Part shown: one piece after another, positions 25,349 through 32,874 of the stretch
Layout: the number at the start of each line of letters is the position of its first letter
Numbering within the stretch: position 1 is the stretch's first letter
From: Candidatus Binatota bacterium
GTDB taxonomy: Bacteria > Desulfobacterota > Binatia > UBA1149 > CAITLU01
Direction: 5' to 3'
Assembly (NCBI GenBank): GCA_024276575.1
Contig: JAJRWY010000005.1
Location: 1-49,862 of the forward strand
Length of the DNA stretch: 49,862 bases
Notes under the pieces: generated by a model
What the model was told of the DNA's origin: nothing
Databases searched by the model: none
Seen by the model: the letters and a program-made list of their open reading frames with translations, nothing else
Made by a program: the position numbers and the translations under genes

Positions 25349-26092
25349 CTAGCGTTCATCGGAGTAAAAGCGGCTGAGCCTCCCGGCCGGAACTCCCAGC
25401 AGATAGGCCGATTTCAAAGCCCACATCAACAAGATGGTTTTCCAGGCGCCGCGATTGTGCCAACGGCGAGCCGAAGTGACCACACGGCCTTGCGGAACCG
25501 CCATTTCGCCGTGCCGGCGCAATCGCCGGCAGAGTTCCACGTCTTCGAAAAGATACTTCTCCGCGTATCCGCCGAGCGAGCGAAATAGCGCACGCCTAAC
25601 GAAAATGGCCTGGTCTCCGGTAGCGCCGCCGGTGATCCGCGAGCGCCGGGATATCAGCCAGGCAGTCAGCCGCATAAGAGGGCCTCCCGAGTCGAAAGCA
25701 AGGTCGAAACGCCCCCAGGAACTGCGACGATCCTCCAGCGATTCCAGCAACGCCGAGCGGAATCCCGGCGGCAGGCGGGTATCCGCGTGCAAGAATACAA
25801 GTAGGTCGCCGCGTGCGAGTTCGGCGCCGGTATTCATCTGCACACCGCGTCCGCGCTCGCTAGCCGCTACCTTCGCTCCGCAGCCAAGCGCCAGCGCAAC
25901 CGTCTCGTCCTCACTGCCGCCGTCGACGACGATAACTTCGTCATCAACCGAAAGCTCAGAGTACAACGACTCGAGAGAAGCCTGGATAAGGGAAGCCTCG
26001 TTGAGCACCGGAATGATCACCGAGACCGTGCCTGGCCGCGCTTCCCCGCCACTCGGGGCCCTGCTAGCATTGGATGATGTCGACAAGATCAT
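25349..26092 (-). CDS. GT2 glycosyltransferase (rSAM/selenodomain-associated transferase 2-like)
   Basis: This is a soluble GT-A glycosyltransferase. The core is VIIPVLNEASLI, IVVDGGSEDETVAL, the metal site FLHADTRLPPGF, and GDQAIFVRRALFRSLGGY, followed by LFEDVELCRRLRRHG. This set matches the short group often annotated as 'transferase 2, rSAM/selenodomain-associated' (TIGR04283-like). No radical SAM partner is visible here. ATG 26092 is used, because the ORF-track start at 26101 is a TTG. A GTG just before IIPVLNE is also possible. The 5' end overlaps the start of the divergent ACT gene. Convergent with purN. Confidence 0.88.
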   Translation of the reverse strand: MILSTSSNASRAPSGGEARPGTVSVIIPVLNEASLIQASLESLYSELSVDDEVIVVDGGSEDETVALALGCGAKVAASERGRGVQMNTGAELARGDLLVFLHADTRLPPGFRSALLESLEDRRSSWGRFDLAFDSGGPLMRLTAWLISRRSRITGGATGDQAIFVRRALFRSLGGYAEKYLFEDVELCRRLRRHGEMAVPQGRVVTSARRWHNRGAWKTILLMWALKSAYLLGVPAGRLSRFYSDER

Positions 26093-26631
26093 GGTTTGCA
26101 ATTGCGGCGATAGGACGCGACCGGCCCGGTATTGTCGCCGACCTCAGTGAATGCGTCTACGAGTGCGGCTGCAACCTCGAAGACGCCAGTATGACGATGC
26201 TCGGTAATGAATTCGCAACCCTGATGCTGGTGAGCGGCACCGAACGAGGCCTCGAGGACCGTCTCAAAGAAGCCGCAAAGCGCTTGGAGTGGGAAAGACG
26301 GCTGACGATCTTCATCCGCGAGTTGGAATCCGGCCCCGAGCAAAGCGCACAGGAGACGTTCGAACAGTTCACGCTGGCCGCGGTCGGCGTCGATAAAGCC
26401 GGCATCGTAGCCGGGATCTCACGCTGTCTGGCCGGCTTCGGTATCCTCATAACCGACTTGCGCGGCGAGGTGCAACACGTTCCCCAATCCGGAACGCCGC
26501 TGTATACGCTATCACTGCGAATGAACGTACCGCAGAGCCTCGAAATCGCCAAGGTAGAAAGTGCGCTCGAAGCAATAGCTCAACGCGTAGACATCGAAGT
26601 CTCGGTCAGACTCGAAGACAAGCGAGAGTGA
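26074..26631 (+). CDS. Double ACT-domain protein, GcvR-like
   Basis: It contains two ACT domains in tandem. The first (about 5-75) begins WFAIAAIGRDRPGIVADLSE. The second (about 92-170) begins TLAAVGVDKAGIVAGISR. ACT domains bind amino acids. GcvR-like proteins with this layout repress glycine-cleavage genes through GcvA in enterobacteria, while other members have no known role. The 185-aa length fits. It lies head-to-head with the glycosyltransferase and tail-to-tail with purU, and shares the one-carbon theme with purU, purN and glyA in this window. The start could be ATG 26074 or 26077. Confidence 0.85.
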   Translation: MMSTRSWFAIAAIGRDRPGIVADLSECVYECGCNLEDASMTMLGNEFATLMLVSGTERGLEDRLKEAAKRLEWERRLTIFIRELESGPEQSAQETFEQFTLAAVGVDKAGIVAGISRCLAGFGILITDLRGEVQHVPQSGTPLYTLSLRMNVPQSLEIAKVESALEAIAQRVDIEVSVRLEDKRE

Positions 26632-26647
26632 ATCTCGACCAGAGCGC

Positions 26648-27526
26648 TCAGGAGATGCGGCCGGGCCGGAACAAGACCTTGCCGTCGGCGATGACAATTT
26701 CATCACGCACAAAGAGTTGTACCGCCTTGTGCAACACTTTCGCTTCCAGTTCCTGCCCGCGCTTACGTATATCTTCAACACGATCCTCGCCTACGGCGAT
26801 GTGGAACACGTCTTGAAAGATTATCGGTCCCTCGTCCAAATCTTCGGTGACTACATGGGCAGTGCATCCGCAGACTCTGACACCGGCGTCGAAAGCTTGC
26901 TGATAAGCGTTGGCTCCTGGATAATGCGGCAGCAGCGATGGGTGGATATTGATGACCCTCCCCTCGTAGGCCTGCACGACGTCACTCGGAAGAATTTGCA
27001 TATAGCGAGCCAACACCACCAAGTCCGGTCGCAGCGAACCGAGTTCGCTCAACACGAAGTCCATATGCGCCCGTTTATCCTTGGAAGGAAAGTAGCGGAA
27101 AGGTAACGAGTAGCGCTCCGCCAACGGTGCCAGATCCTGATGATTCGACAATACGAGGCCGATATCGGCCTCCAGCTCACCGGAGCGGTGCGACTCGGCC
27201 AAAGCCTCGAGACAGTGCGGCTCGCGTGAAACCAACACAGCTATGGTCTTTCTGGCTCTCTCGGTATGCAGCCGGACCGTGGTCTCCATCTGCATTTCTT
27301 CACCGATGGCCTTGAGGTCCATGACCAGCTGATCCAAGCGCAGATCGAGATCCGCCAGATCAACCAGCATCGTCATGATGAACAAACCCTCCATGACGGT
27401 TTGGTCAATCTTTTCGATGTTCACACGGTGCTCAGCCAGATAGGTAGAGACGCGAGAAACGACCCCTTTCTGGTCGTTGCCGATTACCGAGATGACTGCA
27501 GGATTAGTGGCTGCCATGGCGCGCAT
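26648..27526 (-). CDS. purU: Formyltetrahydrofolate deformylase
   Basis: PurU hydrolyses 10-formyl-THF to formate and THF. It has an N-terminal ACT domain (VISVIGNDQKGVVSRVS, about residues 11-85) and a C-terminal PurN-like formyl-transferase/hydrolase domain. Active-site residues are in VINIHPSLLPHYPGANAYQQ and the Asp of VVTEDLDEGPII. The 292-aa length is normal. ATG 27526 or ATG 27517 could start it. It is convergent with the GcvR-like gene, 16 bases away. In other bacteria PurU supplies formate and balances the one-carbon pool when glycine and methionine levels change. Confidence 0.96.
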   Translation of the reverse strand: MRAMAATNPAVISVIGNDQKGVVSRVSTYLAEHRVNIEKIDQTVMEGLFIMTMLVDLADLDLRLDQLVMDLKAIGEEMQMETTVRLHTERARKTIAVLVSREPHCLEALAESHRSGELEADIGLVLSNHQDLAPLAERYSLPFRYFPSKDKRAHMDFVLSELGSLRPDLVVLARYMQILPSDVVQAYEGRVINIHPSLLPHYPGANAYQQAFDAGVRVCGCTAHVVTEDLDEGPIIFQDVFHIAVGEDRVEDIRKRGQELEAKVLHKAVQLFVRDEIVIADGKVLFRPGRIS

Positions 27527-27861
27527 TTTCTAGCGCCGGCACGCATCCGCAGCAAGCGCAGGGCCCGAACGCCGGACCCGGAATCTCTACGCGAGAGCGG
27601 AGATGTCCGGGTCGTCAGCACTTACCTTTGATTATTCATGAACCGTTCTGCTGCGAGCATAGACTGCACTTTGCCCCCTACAGGCACCGTGCTGGGAAAA
27701 ACGCGGCGTATGGGTGAAGGCGGGGAAGTATGTCTGGCCGGTCCGGAGAAACGGGAGGTGAAGCGCGGGCGGTAGCGGTGGGGCTGGTGGAGAGTCCGGC
27801 CTCCTTGATTGCGAGGCTCGGAGAGCCGGATACCGCCCGCGCTCGAGTTGCCGAGGGCCTG
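27527..27861. other. Intergenic gap with one solo repeat end (copy F)
   Basis: There is no gene I can support here. Positions 27622-27661 carry a single end of the dispersed repeat (CTTACCTTTGATTATTCATGAA, then a match to TCTGCTrCGAGC) that aligns with the left arm of element A. No partner end is found within several hundred bases. ORFs drawn across this gap lack any domain signal. Confidence 0.6.
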
Positions 27862-28242
27862 CTACTTGATATGCCCTCGCCATCCGCGGCGGTCATAGAT
27901 GCGTTCTCGTCGCAGCCGTCGGGCCGCACAGCGGGTCTGGCGGGCAAATGCGTTCCTCTTGAGACGGCGCAGGCCCGTGCGAATGTAGTCGGGGTCGATA
28001 GATAAAGTGCCGCAGATATTCTCGAAAGAAAAAGGCCAATCCGTGTCTTCGCTCGCCACCCAAGTATCGACCTCATGAAAACGCCTGCGCTGCTCAGCGA
28101 CCGGCGAATTCAACCCCCGCTGGAAGGTCACCAAAGCCTCTTCCAGGATCGCCAGCATCAGACGGTTCGACGGTTCGCGACAAACATCGCGCGAATCATC
28201 AGCGGCCTGTGACATCTCGTTTCGCATCAGACTCTCGATCAT
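27862..28242 (-). CDS. Conserved hypothetical protein, 126 aa
   Basis: No named function. The middle of the protein (DTDWPFSFENICGTLSID, then DPDYIRTGLRRL) resembles a small family that I have the impression of seeing widely in soil and sediment Deltaproteobacteria-like genomes, with an upstream helix RLMLAILEEALVTFQRGL. It ends in a strongly basic tail (RRLRRERIYDRRGWRGH). The ORF opens at 28302, but ATG 28242 has a near-perfect GGGAGGTGA five to six bases before it, so that start is chosen. A DNA- or RNA-binding role is conceivable from the basic end, but unproven. It ends in TAG. Confidence 0.75.
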   Translation of the reverse strand: MIESLMRNEMSQAADDSRDVCREPSNRLMLAILEEALVTFQRGLNSPVAEQRRRFHEVDTWVASEDTDWPFSFENICGTLSIDPDYIRTGLRRLKRNAFARQTRCAARRLRRERIYDRRGWRGHIK

Positions 28243-28717
28243 TGGGGTCACCTCCCTTCCTCGGATTCTCTTCTTCCGGCTCCTCATCTTAGGAAACTTC
28301 ATAGCCTCGTTCTCTAAGCTCTAGACTAGAGTCCGAACGGCAAAGCCAGCAACAAGATGAAGGCGACGCAATCAACTTTATTAGCCCTGGGCTGCAATGC
28401 TCCGCCAACGCTTGGATTGGCTTTGGCTGATGACAGAGTGCGTCGGCAAAAGATGGCTACGAGTACGACATGCGCAATTCGGTGATTGTTTTTGGTGTGG
28501 GCCTACGGGTAGTTGCCAGCGCCCTCAGCAAACTGAACGCGATTCAGCGTTTTTGACCCACCACTGCAGTGCAGGGGGCCACATTGAGCCTGGCCGTCCG
28601 GCGTGCTAAAAATACAATACCGGCACGGCAATGGTTTCGGTTCGTCACAAACGCTCGGAAAGGAACTCTCACGAGAACTCAACTGCCCCGATGTTACTCC
28701 CTCACGGTATTTGCCTA
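28243..28717. other. Intergenic gap between divergent genes, with a 13-bp palindrome
   Basis: This is about 475 bases with no supportable gene. CTCTAG-A-CTAGAG (28319-28331) is a perfect palindrome about 75 bases before the 126-aa gene and could be an operator. On the plus side, TTGAGC (28584) and TAAAAA (28606) with a 16-base spacer may form a weak promoter for the TPR gene. Both are tentative. ORFs called here (28397-28609 plus, 28503-28790 minus) look random. Confidence 0.4.
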
Positions 28718-29491
28718 ATGACGCTCCGCCCCGCGTCCAAGACCCTACAGCGGTCCCTAGCTGCCGTCCTTGTGGCTCCCTTACTAGCAATGCTCCCCGT
28801 TGATCCCGCTGCCGCTGGCGGCCAGCCGGTTGTGCGCCAGGCCGCAGTCCTCGGAGTTGCGAGACTCCGAGCGAGCAGCCAGGAGAGGAAAGATCCGGCG
28901 CCCAAGACCACTAAGCACGATGGAGAGGACGCAGCCCGAAAGGCCGCGGTGCAGCGAAAGGTAGACCGGGCTGATCGCTATCTCCGCATGGCCGAGCGCT
29001 ATCCGGCCGGAGAGGAGCGCAACCGCACCTACAGCCGGGCGGAGGCTTTGGCCGAGGAAATCCTTGAGGAGAACCCGGACTGCGCCGATGCCCATTTTCT
29101 CCTCTTTGCCGCCCGGGGACGCCGCTTGATGCAGAGCAGCCGGGCAACGATCGTTTTTGCACTGCCTTCCCTAAACGCACACCTCAACCGAGCCCTCGAA
29201 CTCAATCCGCGGCACGCTCGCGCCCTAGCAGTGAAAGGCGGCGTCTTGCTCGACCTCCCGAGTTTCTTGGGCGGAGACTTGGCTGAAGCCAAGCGCTACC
29301 TGACCCGTGCCACAGAACTAAACCCCACCGGTGTAGGAACGCGCCTGTCTTTGGCTAAAGCGCTGCTTCGCGAGGGACGGCGTGAGGATGCGCGCAAGCA
29401 ACTTCGCCTCGCCGCCCACTACGCCTGCGTCAAGCGTAACGCACTCGCACTCTCCGTCGCTGGCGAGTTACTGGCCGGATTGGACGGCTGA
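28718..29491 (+). CDS. Exported TPR-like protein, function unknown
   Basis: ATG 28718 gives a 257-aa product that begins with a classic signal peptide (LQRSLAAVLVAPLLAMLP, cleavage likely after DPAAA). A polar, charged linker follows. An all-helical part then resembles tetratricopeptide repeats: YSRAEALAEEILEENPDCADAHFLL, LNRALELNPRHARALAVKG and AKRYLTRATELNPTGVG, ending with LREGRREDARKQL. Such periplasmic TPR proteins are scaffolds. The arrangement resembles the TRAP-T family of 'TPR with export signal' proteins only loosely. mazG follows after 19 bases. Confidence 0.75.
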   Translation: MTLRPASKTLQRSLAAVLVAPLLAMLPVDPAAAGGQPVVRQAAVLGVARLRASSQERKDPAPKTTKHDGEDAARKAAVQRKVDRADRYLRMAERYPAGEERNRTYSRAEALAEEILEENPDCADAHFLLFAARGRRLMQSSRATIVFALPSLNAHLNRALELNPRHARALAVKGGVLLDLPSFLGGDLAEAKRYLTRATELNPTGVGTRLSLAKALLREGRREDARKQLRLAAHYACVKRNALALSVAGELLAGLDG

Positions 29492-29510
29492 GCAAACGGC
29501 TCAGACGTTA

Positions 29511-30332
29511 GTGAGCGGATCCGACAAACCATTCTCCGACCTAGTCGAGATCATGCAGCGGCTACGCGGTCCCGGCGGTTGCCCCTGGGACCGTGAGCAG
29601 ACCCATGAATCTCTCAGGCCCTACCTCCTGGAAGAAAGCTATGAGGTGCTGGAAGCCATGGACAGTGGCGACGACGACGAGTTCCGCGATGAGTTGGGCG
29701 ACTTGCTCCTGCAGGTCGTTTTTCACGCGCAACTCGCTCGAGAACGAGACGCTTTCGACAGTCGAGACGTAATCCAAGCCATTTGCGAAAAACTGGTTCG
29801 CCGCCATCCACACGTTTTCGGCGACGGCAAAGCCGTTTCCGCCGAGGAAGTCTCTGCCAACTGGTCAAGAATCAAAACTGCCGAGCGTATTGCTAAGAAT
29901 GCAGCAAGCGATCAAACCCCACCTTCGGCCGTCGATGGGATACCCGAAGCCCTACCTTCACTGCTTAGAGCGCATCGCATCGGGGAAAAAGCGTCCCACG
30001 CCGGCTTTGACTGGAGTCATCCCCGCGATGTCGAAAGCAAGATTTTAGAAGAACTCGAAGAGGTACGTGAAGCTGGAGATCAGCGTCCGGAACTCGAGGA
30101 AGAACTCGGCGACTTATTGTTCGCGGTCGTCAGCTACACCCGCCTCCACGGCTTTAACGCCGAGATCGTCCTTGGCAAAGCCGTACTTCGTTTCGACCAG
30201 CGCTTCCGCTGCATGGAACAGGAACTAAGCAAAAGCGGCAAGAATCTCAACGATTACTCCGCTGCGGAGCTGGAGCAAGCATGGAGACGCGCGAAGATCA
30301 CGTCAAGGCCGTCGAAACGCCAGCATGGATGA
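29511..30332 (+). CDS. mazG: Nucleoside triphosphate pyrophosphohydrolase MazG
   Basis: MazG hydrolyses NTPs to NMP and PPi and helps clean up aberrant nucleotides and tune the stringent response. Two MazG domains are present. The first begins MQRLRGPGGCPWDREQTHESL and has the metal-binding EESYEVLEAMDSGDD and DELGDLLLQVVFHA. The second has EELEEVREAGDQ and EELGDLLFAVVSYTR. The ORF starts at 29382 but overlaps the previous gene, so GTG 29511 (273 aa) is chosen to match the usual N-terminus. The end overlaps murJ by 30 bases on the other strand. Confidence 0.94.
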   Translation: MSGSDKPFSDLVEIMQRLRGPGGCPWDREQTHESLRPYLLEESYEVLEAMDSGDDDEFRDELGDLLLQVVFHAQLARERDAFDSRDVIQAICEKLVRRHPHVFGDGKAVSAEEVSANWSRIKTAERIAKNAASDQTPPSAVDGIPEALPSLLRAHRIGEKASHAGFDWSHPRDVESKILEELEEVREAGDQRPELEEELGDLLFAVVSYTRLHGFNAEIVLGKAVLRFDQRFRCMEQELSKSGKNLNDYSAAELEQAWRRAKITSRPSKRQHG

Positions 30333-31958
30333 AAGTTCCTTCAACTCGGAGCTGCCAAAGGCCCAGATCGCTACTAAGTACGACAGCGCCCCAGATGATA
30401 TCGCTACTACTAGCAGCAATGCCGCCGGTGCCTGCGGCATGAACATTTCGAACGACCGAAGCAGCACCGCCAATGCCGCCGCCATGAACGCGGCGGCAGC
30501 GGCATGTAAGCCCAAAGAAGCCGCCAACTCGCGCAGGCACAGACTCGGCAGCTTCGGCTTGAGCCAAGCAAGAAGCAATACGGCATTGACGCTTGCGGCA
30601 ATTCCCGTCGACAAGGCGAGTCCGGCGTGGCGCAGGTCTGCCAATCGTAGCGTAGCAGAGAACCGGGCTATCGCTTCGGCTCCCCACCACGGCAACTCCG
30701 GGTCGATAGGTCCCATCAATGCTAGGTCGAAAACAGCATTGACGAATAAGGCCACCAGGGCTGCGTACACCGTAATACGGGGCTTCTCCATGGCATAGAA
30801 GGCTGCCGTCAGTACACGAACCGTAGCTACACCCACTATTCCGAATACGTAGGCCCGCAATGCCCAAGCCGTATTAACGGTATCTACAGGAGAAAACCGC
30901 CCGCGCTCGAACAGCACTTCGACCACCTGCGGAGCGAGCATCCAAATACCGACCCCTGCAGGTAAGCACAGGGCCCACGTAAGCTTCAGAGAGTGGCCGA
31001 CGGTCTTGCCCATCTCTGAGTGGGCACCCGCCTTGGCCTGCGCACTAAGAGCCGGCAACGCGGCAGTGCCAACCGCCACGGCCACCAGCCCCAGGGGAAA
31101 CTCGAAAACCCGGTCGGCATACCAAAGATAAGAGATACTGCGCTCGGGAAGCAGGGATGCGAAGATCGTAGCTACCAAGATATTTACCTGGTAGACGGCC
31201 CCACCGAAAAGAACCGGAAGCAACAAGGCGCCGACTCTCGCGGTAGCTGCATGAGAAGGACGCGGCAGCGGCAACAGTCGCATCCCAAGGCCACGCAGAG
31301 TCGGTATTTGTACGATGAATTGCAACGCACCACCGATCAGAACCCCGCAGACCAGTGAAAGCACAGGTGGATCCACCCAAGGCGACACAGTCAGCGCGCA
31401 AGCTACGATAGAGACATTGAGAAGAATCGGCCCCAGAGCCGGCGCGACGAAGCGGCGAAAAGTGTGCAGGGCACCCATCGCCCAGGCCGCAGCACCGACC
31501 AAGCCGAGATAGGGAAACGTATAGCGGGTGAGCGTTACCGTCAGGTCGCGTTTAACCGGGTCGGCGACGAATCCGGGGGCGAAAGCCGATACCAGCGGGT
31601 CGGCCAGCAACACTCCACAGGCTACCAAGCCGCTCAAGATCAAGAATGCGGCAGCACCCACTGAACGTGCTGCCCGGATCATCGCGTCCGGCCCATCGTC
31701 AACAATTTCTCGTGTGAAAACAGGAACAAACGCTGCCGAGGCCGCCCCTTCTCCAACCACTCGACGAAACAAGTTGGGGATGCGAAACGCCACAAAGAAA
31801 GCATCCGCACCGCTCGAAGCCCCGAACACGGCACTGATGACCATATCCCGGATCAAGCCGCTCACTCGGCTCAGCAACGTAAGCCCACCGAGTAACCCGG
31901 CAGCCCGGGTTATCCCACGCCGATCTTGTTCCCCCTCTTCGATTTGACCGTCAGGCAT
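30303..31958 (-). CDS. murJ: Probable lipid II flippase MurJ (MviN)
   Basis: MurJ flips undecaprenyl-PP-linked peptidoglycan precursors to the outer face of the inner membrane. The 551 residues are almost entirely hydrophobic helices (about 14). The N-terminal signature is LLSRVSGLIRDMVISAVFGASSGADAFFVAFRIPNLFRRV, and VPVFTREIVDDG and FVADPVKRDLTVTLTRYTFPYL are typical. The start is ATG 31958. The gene diverges from rpsT, 44 bases away, and this pairing of mviN beside rpsT is frequent in Gram-negatives. Confidence 0.95.
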   Translation of the reverse strand: MPDGQIEEGEQDRRGITRAAGLLGGLTLLSRVSGLIRDMVISAVFGASSGADAFFVAFRIPNLFRRVVGEGAASAAFVPVFTREIVDDGPDAMIRAARSVGAAAFLILSGLVACGVLLADPLVSAFAPGFVADPVKRDLTVTLTRYTFPYLGLVGAAAWAMGALHTFRRFVAPALGPILLNVSIVACALTVSPWVDPPVLSLVCGVLIGGALQFIVQIPTLRGLGMRLLPLPRPSHAATARVGALLLPVLFGGAVYQVNILVATIFASLLPERSISYLWYADRVFEFPLGLVAVAVGTAALPALSAQAKAGAHSEMGKTVGHSLKLTWALCLPAGVGIWMLAPQVVEVLFERGRFSPVDTVNTAWALRAYVFGIVGVATVRVLTAAFYAMEKPRITVYAALVALFVNAVFDLALMGPIDPELPWWGAEAIARFSATLRLADLRHAGLALSTGIAASVNAVLLLAWLKPKLPSLCLRELAASLGLHAAAAAFMAAALAVLLRSFEMFMPQAPAALLLVVAISSGALSYLVAIWAFGSSELKELSSMLAFRRP

Positions 31959-32002
31959 GCAATTGCTACGACAACGCGCTCAAAGGGCTCTCAGGAGGAA
32001 AC

Positions 32003-32287
32003 GTGGCAAACCATCCGTCCGCAGTAAAGCGGCACCGACAATCTCTCAAGAAACGTGCGGCCAACCGAGAGGTCAAATCGCGCATACGCACCTTGCTACG
32101 CAGGGTAAACGAAGCAATCGAGCAGGGCGACGCCGAAAAGGCTCGCAACTCGTTCACCGAGGCTGAGCAAGCGTTGGCTCGTGCATCGTCGAAAAAGGTT
32201 CTGCACAAAGCTAACGCAGCCCGCCGAACCGGTCGTCTTGCCAAGAAAGTCGCCAAACTGACCGCTTCCACCGGCCAGCCCGGCTAG
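32003..32287 (+). CDS. rpsT: 30S ribosomal protein S20
   Basis: This is a small basic helical protein that binds 16S rRNA early in 30S assembly. The start is GTG with AGGAGGAA six to seven bases upstream. Typical beginning: MANHPSAVKRHRQSLKKRAAN. Central part: VKSRIRTLLRRVNEAIEQGD. The closing helix (SSKKVLHKANAARRTGRLAKKVAKL) is standard. The product is 94 aa, slightly longer than E. coli S20. Its TAG stop shares the CTAG palindrome with the stop of lptE on the other strand. Confidence 0.97.
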   Translation: MANHPSAVKRHRQSLKKRAANREVKSRIRTLLRRVNEAIEQGDAEKARNSFTEAEQALARASSKKVLHKANAARRTGRLAKKVAKLTASTGQPG

Positions 32288-32874
32288 ATTCCTTCACCCA
32301 TCGTAGCGAGGATGCTGCTGGCCAGATCCGCTACGAGGCGTTCACGAGCAACGGCTTTGCGCTCTTCGCCGAGTTGAACATCGTCAAACACGGTGAGGGT
32401 GGCCGCGTCGAGCCGCTCACCGGCCTGAAAAGACGAGCTGGAACTGACCACTGCACCCGCCACTGCGGCATGCCCGCGCGACGACGATATCCGGTCAGCC
32501 TTCCACAACAGCTCCCCATCGCTTCTTGCCAAAGCCGCATCGGCGGCCAGAGTCATTTGGTAGTCTAAAACACTATCGAACTCGTTGAAGGCAACCGGGC
32601 GGGACCGGTCGGCGACCACTCGCACGCTCAACACCGCATCGGCGCGGCTCCCTTCTTCCGCTACCTGGAAACGCCCGCCACGGCGGATCTCACGCCGTAA
32701 ACGGCGCGTGAGCGCATCCGCGAGCAATGGGTCCCCCTCCCCCACGTCCACCCGCTCGACTCGCAGCGTTCGGACATCAGACGGAATGTTATCGGCCCTC
32801 AGCAAAGTGTACCCGCAAGCCGGCAACTCCACGGTGAATAACAGCAAAGAGAGCAGCAACATAGATCTCATCAC
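32284..32874 (-). CDS. lptE: LPS-assembly lipoprotein LptE
   Basis: LptE is the outer-membrane lipoprotein that plugs the LptD barrel for lipopolysaccharide export. The N-terminal signal ends in a lipobox-like LPACGY, with Cys for acylation and Tyr-Thr after it as in the family (CGYTLL). The rest shows the LptE pattern: an early DVRTLRVERV strand, LADALTRRLRREIRRGGRF, and later strands. The 196 residues are usual. Start could be GTG 32874 or ATG 32871; the leuS stop overlaps both. Its place directly after leuS is the usual genomic neighbourhood of lptE. Confidence 0.88.
   Translation of the reverse strand: MMRSMLLLSLLLFTVELPACGYTLLRADNIPSDVRTLRVERVDVGEGDPLLADALTRRLRREIRRGGRFQVAEEGSRADAVLSVRVVADRSRPVAFNEFDSVLDYQMTLAADAALARSDGELLWKADRISSSRGHAAVAGAVVSSSSSFQAGERLDAATLTVFDDVQLGEERKAVARERLVADLASSILATMGEGI

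Noticed and set aside
27730-28005. Plus-strand 91-aa ORF starting MSGRSGETGGEARAV
   Set aside because: It overlaps the better supported minus-strand 126-aa gene and reads as a shadow of it with low-complexity content.
28397-28790. ORFs in the 28.2-28.7 kb gap
   Set aside because: Composition and lack of motifs suggest random frames. No ribosome-binding site was seen.
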